Positions 35,985-43,197 of a stretch of DNA of 64,000 nucleotides are shown one piece after another. The DNA lies in the NCBI RefSeq assembly GCF_002813425.1, contig NZ_PHUL01000001.1, positions 2,301,001 through 2,365,000 of the forward strand, written 5' to 3'. How positions within the stretch are numbered: the first letter of the stretch is position 1; each line of letters begins with the position of its first letter. Origin of the DNA: Cellulophaga sp. RHA19. Lineage in GTDB: Bacteria > Bacteroidota > Bacteroidia > Flavobacteriales > Flavobacteriaceae. Made by a program: the position numbers and the translations under genes. The notes below the pieces were generated by a model. The model made no database searches, was not told the origin of the DNA, and saw only the letters and a program-made list of their open reading frames with translations.

Positions 35985-36656
35985 ATGAATATACAAAATA
36001 TTTTTCCGTCATTATTGGTAGAAACACCTAAAGTTATTTTAGATAAGATTATAGCTCATAATGCTATAGATAATCAGCAAAACAAAGCTACAGTATCTTT
36101 AAATTTAAGTTCTGGTGTTTATATAGAAGGTACTCCAATTAAAATAAATACAGAAAATAATATTTTGGTAATTATTTCTGGTGAAGAAATTAGCTATGTG
36201 CAAATGGCGCAAATAGATTGTATACGTATTAATAATTTTACTCGTTTTGTAGATCTTTTAACAGATGATACATATTTTGAAGTAAAAGATGAATTGGTGC
36301 CTACACCATTAGAATTAAAAAGGAAACAAAGAGAAATTGAAGAATATTTAGAAACTGCATTTGGTGTTAAATTAGTAAATACAGCTTTAGAAGAAGCAAA
36401 AGAATCTAAGATTGAAAAATATCAAATGCAAGAATTTTTTTCTAGTTTAATGCAAAGTATAAAAAACATTGGTGGGTACAAAGAAGGAAAAGAGGCTTTA
36501 GAAACAGTAAGTGTATTAACAATAGCGTCTACCAGTAATAAATTAAATGTAAAGAAAAATACAGAAGGTAATTTAGAATTAGAAGTAAATTTTAAAGAAA
36601 AATTTGAAGCTAATTTTAGAGAACAATTAGAAAATAAAATAGAAGATAGTTTGTAA
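35985..36656 (+). CDS. Conserved hypothetical protein
   Basis: 223 aa, no signal peptide. The first ~95 residues look like a beta-rich barrel (ATVSLNLSSGVYIEGTPIKI, NNILVIISGEEISYVQMAQID), resembling an Sm-like or RNA-binding fold in pattern only. The rest is helical and very rich in Glu and Lys, with a possible coiled coil (LELKRKQREIEEYLETAFG). I do not recognise the family. Followed by a terminator that reaches into the end of lysA. Confidence 0.65.
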   Translation: MNIQNIFPSLLVETPKVILDKIIAHNAIDNQQNKATVSLNLSSGVYIEGTPIKINTENNILVIISGEEISYVQMAQIDCIRINNFTRFVDLLTDDTYFEVKDELVPTPLELKRKQREIEEYLETAFGVKLVNTALEEAKESKIEKYQMQEFFSSLMQSIKNIGGYKEGKEALETVSVLTIASTSNKLNVKKNTEGNLELEVNFKEKFEANFREQLENKIEDSL

Positions 36657-36679
36657 GTTTAGTTGATGCTTTAAAAGGC

Positions 36680-36710
36680 AAAAGCCACTGTTTATTTAAC
36701 AGTGGCTTTT
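36680..36710. terminator. Intrinsic terminator overlapping the 3' end of lysA
   Basis: AAAAGCCACTGTT pairs with AACAGTGGCTTTT (13 bp, 5-base loop). The right arm is the coding sequence for the last residues of LysA (KKEKATVK) and the lysA stop lies in the loop. Confidence 0.82.
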
Positions 36711-37930
36711 TCTTTTTTAGTAAATAAATTTTTTACATCTACTTGGTTTTTTATAAGGTCATCTAGTGTTTCTCTTTCTCGTATTAAAATAGCTTCACCC
36801 TTGTGCCATAACACTTCTGGTGGTCTAAATCTAGAGTTGTAATTACTGGCCATTGTAAAACAATATGCTCCTGCATTACGAAAACATAGAATATCCCCTT
36901 CAGATATTTCATTAATTCTACGGTTACTGGCAAAGGTATCGGTCTCGCAAATATACCCCACAACAGAGTAGTAACGTTCTCTGCCTTTTGGGTTAGATAT
37001 ATTTTCAATCTCGTGTGAAGATCCGTAAAGCATTGGTCTAATTAAGTGGTTAAAGCCAGAATCTATACTAGCAAATACAGTAGAAGTAGTCTGTTTAACT
37101 ACGTTTACTTTAGCTAAAAAGAAACCAGACTCACTCACTAAAAATTTACCAGGTTCAAAAGCTAAGGTTAACTCTTTACCATATTCTTTACAAAAGGCAT
37201 TAAATTTTGCACTTAATTTTTGTCCTAACTCTTCAACATTAGTTTCTATATCACCAGTTTTGTAAGGTACTTTAAAGCCGCTACCAAAATCTATAAAATC
37301 TAAGTTTTTAAAGTTTTTAGCAGTTTCAAAAAGTATTTCAGATGCGTATAAGAAAACATCAATATCTAAAATATCACTACCAGTATGCATATGTATACCG
37401 TTAATATTCATTTTAGTTAGGTCTACAATACGTAACAAATGAGGAATCTGGTGAATACTAATTCCAAATTTAGAATCTATATGACCTACAGATATGTTAG
37501 AGTTACCACCAGCCATAACGTGCGGGTTAATTCTAATACACACAGGTATGTTTGGGTGTTTGCTTCCAAACTGTTCTAATACAGACAAGTTGTCTATGTT
37601 AATACGTACGCCTAATGCTGCAGCTCTTTCAATTTCTTCTAAAGAAACTCCGTTTGGTGTGTATATAATAGACTCTGGCTTAAAACCAGCCAAAAGTCCA
37701 AGTTCTACCTCTTGTATAGAAACAGTATCTAAACCGCTACCTAAAGAATTCATTAAGCGTAAAATAGATATGTTAGACAATGCTTTAGCAGCATAGTTAA
37801 GTTTTAATTTTTTAACACCCTTAAAAGCATTTGTTAGTCTTTGATATTGGGAAATAATTTTTTCCGAATCATAAACATAAACGGGATCTCCGTATGTTTT
37901 TGCAATTTTTAATAAATCGGATGCTTGCAT
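36692..37930 (-). CDS. lysA: Diaminopimelate decarboxylase
   Basis: 412 aa, fold type III PLP enzyme. LNYAAKALSN carries the PLP lysine (about residue 49); HTGSDI, FGSGFKVPYKTG and EPGKFLV form the phosphate and substrate sites; CETDTFASNR and GAYCFTMASNYNSR belong to the C-terminal domain, including the Cys of the partner subunit. Converts meso-DAP to lysine. The 3' end is embedded in a terminator shared with the convergent gene. Confidence 0.95.
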   Translation of the reverse strand: MQASDLLKIAKTYGDPVYVYDSEKIISQYQRLTNAFKGVKKLKLNYAAKALSNISILRLMNSLGSGLDTVSIQEVELGLLAGFKPESIIYTPNGVSLEEIERAAALGVRINIDNLSVLEQFGSKHPNIPVCIRINPHVMAGGNSNISVGHIDSKFGISIHQIPHLLRIVDLTKMNINGIHMHTGSDILDIDVFLYASEILFETAKNFKNLDFIDFGSGFKVPYKTGDIETNVEELGQKLSAKFNAFCKEYGKELTLAFEPGKFLVSESGFFLAKVNVVKQTTSTVFASIDSGFNHLIRPMLYGSSHEIENISNPKGRERYYSVVGYICETDTFASNRRINEISEGDILCFRNAGAYCFTMASNYNSRFRPPEVLWHKGEAILIRERETLDDLIKNQVDVKNLFTKKEKATVK

Positions 37931-38154
37931 AACTGTAATTGTTTATTTTTATAAGACAAAACTAAGATAGTTATTTCTAGGTTCAAAAAATATAGTTGCA
38001 TTATTATTAAAAAATAACAATTTGTTACATATGTAACATTATTATGTTTTATTTCGATGTATCACTATAATAATAGGAAGCTAACCTAAAATTAATTAGA
38101 GAAATTGACCTTGGTTTCTTATTTTTGTACCAGAACAAAATATACCTAATATAT

Positions 38155-39345
38155 ATGAACCTTCACGAATATCAAGGAAAAGAGATTTTAGCAAGCTTTG
38201 GCGTACGTATACAACGCGGAATAGTTGCACATAATGCACAAGAAGCTGTTGCTGCTGCAAAGCAACTTACACAAGAAACTGGTACTGGATGGCATGTTAT
38301 AAAAGCACAAGTGCACGCTGGTGGTAGAGGTAAAGGTGGGGGAGTTAAACTTGCCAAAAATTTAAACGAAGTAGAAGAAATTGCAGGTAACATTATTGGG
38401 ATGAACCTAATTACACCACAAACTTCTGCAGAGGGTAAAAAAGTTCACCAAGTATTAGTAGCAGAAGATGTTTACTATCCAGGCGAAACTGAAACATCAG
38501 AATTCTATATGTCTGTATTGTTAAACAGAGCTACTGGTAGAAATATGATTATGTATTCTACAGAAGGTGGTATGGATATAGAAGAAGTTGCAGAAAGTAC
38601 TCCGCACTTAATTTTCACAGAAGAAATAGATCCAGCAACAGGTTTACTAGGTTTTCAGGCACGTAAAATTGCTTTTAACTTAGGATTATCTGGTTTAGCA
38701 TTTAAAGAAATGACAAAATTTGTTGCTTCTTTATATAAGGCTTATGTAGAGAGTGATTCTAGTATGTTTGAAATTAACCCAGTTTTAAAAACATCAGACA
38801 ATAAAATTATGGCTGTAGATGCTAAAGTATCTATAGACGATAATGCATTATACAGAAGAAAGCAATACGCAGAAATGAGAGATTTGCGTGAAGAAAACCC
38901 TATAGAGGTTGAAGCTGGAGCATTAGGATTAAACTATGTAGATTTAGACGGTAACGTTGGTTGTATGGTTAATGGTGCTGGTTTAGCAATGGCTACTATG
39001 GATTTAATAAAGCAAGCAGGTGGTGAGCCAGCTAACTTTTTAGATGTTGGTGGTACTGCAGATGCTGCACGTGTAGAGGCTGCTTTTAAAATTATATTAA
39101 AAGATCCTGCTGTAAAAGCAATCTTAATTAATATTTTTGGTGGTATTGTACGTTGTGACCGTGTTGCACAAGGTGTTATAGATGCTTATAAAAATATGGG
39201 AACTATAAATGTACCAATTATTGTACGTTTACAAGGTACTAATGCAGATATAGCTAAAGAATTAATAGACAATTCTGGTTTAGATGTACAGTCTGCAGTA
39301 CAGTTCCAAGAAGCTGCAGATAAAGTAAAAGAAGTTTTAGCTTAA
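38155..39345 (+). CDS. sucC: Succinate-CoA ligase, ADP-forming, beta subunit
   Basis: 396 aa. ATP-grasp N-terminal domain (MNLHEYQGKEILASFGV, VIKAQVHAGGRGKGGGVK) and a C-terminal CoA-ligase domain with LNIFGGIVRCDRVA-type loop (actual NIFGGIVRCDRVAQG) and GTNADIAKEL. A TCA-cycle enzyme making ATP and succinate. The ATG at 38155 is chosen over the upstream TTG because it gives the invariant opening MNLHEYQGKE. The sucD partner is not adjacent, as usual in this group. TATTTTTG at 38120-38127 is a possible -7 box. Confidence 0.97.
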   Translation: MNLHEYQGKEILASFGVRIQRGIVAHNAQEAVAAAKQLTQETGTGWHVIKAQVHAGGRGKGGGVKLAKNLNEVEEIAGNIIGMNLITPQTSAEGKKVHQVLVAEDVYYPGETETSEFYMSVLLNRATGRNMIMYSTEGGMDIEEVAESTPHLIFTEEIDPATGLLGFQARKIAFNLGLSGLAFKEMTKFVASLYKAYVESDSSMFEINPVLKTSDNKIMAVDAKVSIDDNALYRRKQYAEMRDLREENPIEVEAGALGLNYVDLDGNVGCMVNGAGLAMATMDLIKQAGGEPANFLDVGGTADAARVEAAFKIILKDPAVKAILINIFGGIVRCDRVAQGVIDAYKNMGTINVPIIVRLQGTNADIAKELIDNSGLDVQSAVQFQEAADKVKEVLA

Positions 39346-39363
39346 GCTAAAAAAAGTTATACT

Positions 39364-39397
39364 AAAAAAGGGACAATCTTTAGATTGTCCCTTTTTT
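39364..39397. terminator. Intrinsic terminator of sucC
   Basis: A 16-bp stem AAAAAAGGGACAATCT and its complement, 2-base centre, T run after it. Also oriented to serve the convergent gene at 39416. Confidence 0.88.
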
Positions 39398-39415
39398 TAT
39401 GCTTTAAAAAAAATA

Positions 39416-39802
39416 TTATTTTTTCTTATTCTTATATTTTACGCTGCTTAAATCCTGAGACTTGTTTTTTTCTCTAACCTTATCTTTATAAATAGGTTTA
39501 GGTTTATTGTTTGCGTATATTTTTTTCTTTGGCAAGCTAGTTTTTCCTTTTTTAGCTAAAGCTTCAGCGGGTGTAGTAGGGTTATCCTTAGAACCACGTA
39601 AATATATAACCAGTCCGTTTAAAAAGTTACGTAGTATTTGATCTCCGCACTCCATATATTTAGGATGATCTTCTTTTCTAAAAAAAGCACCAAGTTCACT
39701 TGTAGTAATTTTAAAATCTACTAATTTTAATATTTCTACAATATCATCATCACGTAACATAAGCGCGACTCTTAATTTTTTTAGAGTATCATTATTCGTC
39801 AT
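39416..39802 (-). CDS. DUF1456 protein (YehS-like)
   Basis: 128 aa. Two copies of the DUF1456 unit are condensed in MTNNDTLKKLRVALMLRDDDIVEILKL and FRKEDHPKYMECGDQILRNFLNGLVIYLRG. The C-terminal 40 residues are Lys-rich and probably bind nucleic acid. Function unknown. The ATG at 39802 is the correct start: upstream in-frame codons to 39883 give a sequence unlike homologues. Confidence 0.88.
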   Translation of the reverse strand: MTNNDTLKKLRVALMLRDDDIVEILKLVDFKITTSELGAFFRKEDHPKYMECGDQILRNFLNGLVIYLRGSKDNPTTPAEALAKKGKTSLPKKKIYANNKPKPIYKDKVREKNKSQDLSSVKYKNKKK

Positions 39803-39936
39803 AAAAAATATTATTTTGCACAAAGTTACATTAAATATACCATTGATACATAATTGAGTATCAGTTATACATTTTCTATGCATTTTCTTGTCTGTTTTTT
39901 ATAAAATGCACTATATTGCTGTCCAGAAATTTTGCT

Positions 39937-40344
39937 ATGTCTATAGAAACCAATTATTTAAAAAAACTAAGTGTATTGCTAGATTTAATTGATTTAGCAA
40001 AGGTAGACGGATTAGTACAGTCTGAGTACGACTTTTTACTAGAAGTAGCAGAGGATTTAGGTGTAGACGCAGTTGTTTTAGATTCTCTTTTTGAAGCAAA
40101 AATAGAGCGAATTAAGCCAGGTACAGAAGCAGAAAAGGTTAGTCATTTTTTTAACTTAGTTAAATTAATGAATGTAGATGAAAAACAATCTATACTAGAA
40201 ATTAATAAATTACACAAATTAGGATTAGGTATGGGCTTATCTCCAATGGCCATACAACAAGTGCTATCTATTATGCACAATTACCCTAATAAGGAAGTAC
40301 CATTAAGTATAATAGAAGAAGCTTTTAAAGCACAACAGAACTAA
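39937..40344 (+). CDS. TerB-like protein
   Basis: 135 aa, helical. LSVLLDLIDLAKVDGLVQSEYDFLLEVAEDLGV resembles the metal-binding helix pair of TerB (tellurite resistance) folds, with Asp and Glu in the expected places. Relatives are sometimes mislabelled excinuclease B because of the nearby uvrB. Real role unknown. Start at ATG 39937; the upstream TTG extension is not supported by homologues. Confidence 0.78.
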   Translation: MSIETNYLKKLSVLLDLIDLAKVDGLVQSEYDFLLEVAEDLGVDAVVLDSLFEAKIERIKPGTEAEKVSHFFNLVKLMNVDEKQSILEINKLHKLGLGMGLSPMAIQQVLSIMHNYPNKEVPLSIIEEAFKAQQN

Positions 40345-40554
40345 AAATCACCCTATTTTAAATAGTAATAACAGTGGCTATACCATTCTTTATTGTTTGG
40401 TTTGGCTTATTTTGACGTGTTTACACTAAAAAAACAAGCCATTTTGTCATTACTACACAGTGTTTAAGTGTCAAAAAGTCACTATTTATGTGTTGGTATA
40501 ACATTTGAAAAGTAACATAACAAGAATAAATATTAAAATTTAAAATTGTTAGTT

Positions 40555-40977
40555 ATGAGTTTAGTTAAAAGAAATACAGTTTTTCCTTCATTATTAAATG
40601 AAATATTAAATACAGATTGGTATGGTGGTTTAGAGAGTAATTCACCTAATACAGCACCAGTTAACATTAAAGAAAACGAAAAAGATTATACCATAGAGTT
40701 ACTAGCTCCAGGTAGAGAAAAAGAAGACTTTAATATAGAAGTAGATAAAAATATTTTATCTGTGTCTGTAGTAGATGAAAAAGTAAATACAGATGTAAAA
40801 GAGAAGTTTTCTTTAAAAGAATTTAGCTTAAAAAGTTTTAAAAGAACCTTTAGCTTACCAGATACTATTAATGAAGATAGTATTAATGTAACCTATAACA
40901 ATGGAATTTTAAAATTTACATTACCTAAAAAAGAAGAAGCATTACCTAAGCCAAAAAGGCTAATAGATATTGCATAA
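40555..40977 (+). CDS. Small heat-shock protein, Hsp20/alpha-crystallin
   Basis: 140 aa. The alpha-crystallin domain spans about 35-130: APVNIKENEKDYTIELLAPGREKEDFNIEVDKNILSV in parts, FKRTFSLPDTI, and the closing NGILKFTLPKKEE. A C-terminal IxI-like LIDIA may mediate oligomers. An ATP-independent holdase for unfolded proteins. The ATG at 40555 gives the normal opening MSLVKRN. The 210-bp upstream region has no clear heat-shock element. Confidence 0.95.
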   Translation: MSLVKRNTVFPSLLNEILNTDWYGGLESNSPNTAPVNIKENEKDYTIELLAPGREKEDFNIEVDKNILSVSVVDEKVNTDVKEKFSLKEFSLKSFKRTFSLPDTINEDSINVTYNNGILKFTLPKKEEALPKPKRLIDIA

Positions 40978-41043
40978 TAAGTTTTAAATATTGTTTTACA
41001 CGCTAGGTAAAACAATATTAGATTTGGTTGGTTAGTTTTTGTA

Positions 41044-41079
41044 AAATGCCCCAAGCTTGATTGCTTAGGGCATTTTTTT
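41044..41079. terminator. Intrinsic terminator between hsp20 and uvrB
   Basis: AAATGCCCCAAGC pairs with GCTTAGGGCATTT with one mismatch. The T tract runs into the uvrB stop codon at 41078-41080. Confidence 0.78.
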
Positions 41080-43063
41080 ATTTTTCTTGTAATGCTTTTA
41101 TTTCATCTCTTAATTTAGCAGCTTGCATAAAATCTAATTCTTTAGCAGCTTTTTCCATAGCCTTACGTTTTTCACGAACCATTTTTTCTTTTTGGTCTGT
41201 AGTTAAGTAAGCCATATCTGGTTCTGCAGCTCTTGCTTCTTCTTTTTCAAAATGATAAGTAGAAACAGAATTTTGAGACAAAGCACTATCCAAACTTTTA
41301 TTTAAGGCCATAGGCTTTTTATTATGTTTGGTATTGTATGCAATTTGGCGTTCTCTTCTATAGTTGGTCTCATCAATAGTTTTTTGCATACTAGCAGTAA
41401 TTTTATCAGCATACATAATAGCTTTACCATTTACATTTCTTGCAGCTCTACCAACAGTTTGTGTTAAAGAACGTGCACTACGTAGAAAACCTTCTTTATC
41501 AGCATCTAAAATAGCAACAAAAGACACCTCAGGTAAATCTAACCCTTCTCTTAAAAGGTTTACACCAATAAGCACATCAAATAAACCTTTACGTAAATCT
41601 TGCATAATTTCTACTCGCTCTAGAGTGTCTACATCACTGTGTATATAACGGCAACGTACACTAATACGGTCTAAATATTTAGCCAATTCTTCCGCCATAC
41701 GCTTGGTAAGTGTAGTAACTAAAGTGCGCTCATCTTTTTCTATACGCAAGTGTATTTCCTCTACCAAATCATCAATTTGGTTTAAACTAGGTCTTATTTC
41801 TATTATAGGGTCTAGTAAACCTGTAGGTCTAATTACTTGCTCTACATACACACCACCACTTAGTTGTAATTCATAATCTGCTGGTGTAGCACTTACGTGT
41901 ATTACCTGGTTTTGTATCATTTCAAACTCTTCAAACTTTAATGGTCTGTTATCCATTGCAGCAGGTAATCTAAAACCATATTCTACTAAGTTTTCTTTTC
42001 TACTTCTGTCACCACCATACATAGCGTGTACTTGTGGTACAGTAACGTGACTCTCGTCTATCACCATTAAATAATCATCCGGAAAATAATCTAATAAACA
42101 AAAGGGTCTAGTTCCCGGTAGTCTACCATCTAAATATCTAGAGTAGTTTTCTATACCAGAACAATAGCCAAGTTCACGTATCATTTCTAAATCAAACGTA
42201 GTACGTTCCTCTAAACGTTTCGCTTCTAAATGTTTACCAATTTCCTTAAAATAATCAACCTGTTTAACCATATCTGCTTGTATAGCGTGTATGGCATTTT
42301 GTAAAATATCTGGCGATGTTACAAACATATTAGCAGGGTAAATTGTCAAGTTTTCATACACCTCTAGAACCTTATTATGCAAAGGGTCAAAAGCTTCAAT
42401 TTCTTCAACTTCATCACCAAAAAAATGAATTCTAAATGCGTGGTCTGCATAACTAGGAAAAACATCTACCACATCTCCCTTAACTCTAAAATTACCATTT
42501 CTAAAATCTTCTGTAGTTCTAGAGTATAAACTTTGTACTAATTGATGTAAAAATTTAGTTCTAGAAATAACCTGATCTTTTTTTATAGAAATTACATTTT
42601 TCTGAAACTCCACAGGGTTACCAATACCATATAAACAAGACACAGACGCAATAACAATAACATCTCTACGACCAGAGAGTAGGGAAGATGTTGCACTTAA
42701 ACGCAATTTTTCTATATCCTCGTTTATAGACAAATCTTTCTCTATAAAAGTACCTGTAGTTGGTATGTATGCCTCTGGCTGGTAATAATCATAGTAAGAC
42801 ACAAAATACTCTACAGCATTTTCAGGAAAAAACTGTTTAAACTCAGAGTACAACTGTGCTGCCAGCGTTTTATTGTGTGCTAAAACCAAGGTGGGTTTTT
42901 GTACCTTTTCTACCACATTTGCCACCGTAAACGTTTTTCCAGAGCCTGTAACTCCTAATAGAGTTTGGTGTTTTTCTCCTTCATTTACCCCTTTAACCAA
43001 CTCCTTAATTGCTTGTGGTTGGTCACCAGTAGGTTCAAATTTTGATACAACTTTAAATTTCAT
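41078..43063 (-). CDS. uvrB: Excinuclease ABC subunit B
   Basis: 661 aa, normal length. Walker A GVTGSGKT near residue 39, beta-hairpin region YYDYYQPEAYIP (about 92-103), DEExH-like DESHVTVPQ, helicase motif TQTVGRAARN, and a C-terminal UVR domain (KLRDEIKALQE) that binds UvrA or UvrC. Damage verification in nucleotide-excision repair. Upstream (43064-43197) lies a GC-rich palindromic element. Confidence 0.98.
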   Translation of the reverse strand: MKFKVVSKFEPTGDQPQAIKELVKGVNEGEKHQTLLGVTGSGKTFTVANVVEKVQKPTLVLAHNKTLAAQLYSEFKQFFPENAVEYFVSYYDYYQPEAYIPTTGTFIEKDLSINEDIEKLRLSATSSLLSGRRDVIVIASVSCLYGIGNPVEFQKNVISIKKDQVISRTKFLHQLVQSLYSRTTEDFRNGNFRVKGDVVDVFPSYADHAFRIHFFGDEVEEIEAFDPLHNKVLEVYENLTIYPANMFVTSPDILQNAIHAIQADMVKQVDYFKEIGKHLEAKRLEERTTFDLEMIRELGYCSGIENYSRYLDGRLPGTRPFCLLDYFPDDYLMVIDESHVTVPQVHAMYGGDRSRKENLVEYGFRLPAAMDNRPLKFEEFEMIQNQVIHVSATPADYELQLSGGVYVEQVIRPTGLLDPIIEIRPSLNQIDDLVEEIHLRIEKDERTLVTTLTKRMAEELAKYLDRISVRCRYIHSDVDTLERVEIMQDLRKGLFDVLIGVNLLREGLDLPEVSFVAILDADKEGFLRSARSLTQTVGRAARNVNGKAIMYADKITASMQKTIDETNYRRERQIAYNTKHNKKPMALNKSLDSALSQNSVSTYHFEKEEARAAEPDMAYLTTDQKEKMVREKRKAMEKAAKELDFMQAAKLRDEIKALQEK

Positions 43064-43117
43064 AGATTAAAAGTAACAAATACCGCAATAAAAGCATACA
43101 AATAAGTAATGTATTTT

Positions 43118-43196
43118 GGGCGCTCGGGCGGGCTTTACGCTATACTCCGTTTTGCCTATCGGCAAATACGTGGTGCCGCTTCAATCCCTAGCGCAG
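43118..43196. repeat. GC-rich palindromic intergenic element
   Basis: About 79 bp of unusually GC-rich sequence in an AT-rich genome. Its ends pair: GCGCTCGGG (43120-43128) with CCCTAGCGC (43186-43194), one mismatch. An inner hairpin TTTGCC-TATC-GGCAAA occupies 43151-43166. The right end, CTTCAATCCCTAGCGC, resembles intergenic elements seen repeatedly in flavobacterial genomes (recalled, not searched). It directly abuts the stop of the following T9SS gene and may be a REP-like element or a terminator. Confidence 0.6.
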
Positions 43197-43197
43197 C

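Noticed and set aside
39803..39883. N-terminal extension of the DUF1456 protein
   Set aside because: The extra 27 codons read HRKCITDTQLCINGIF, unlike any homologue start, and the ATG at 39802 gives the family opening MTNNDTLKKLR.
43118..43196. A tRNA or other structured RNA gene in the GC-rich element
   Set aside because: No cloverleaf, no T-loop (TTCRANNC) or anticodon arm; the main feature is a pair of inverted ends with an inner hairpin, which fits an intergenic repeat better.
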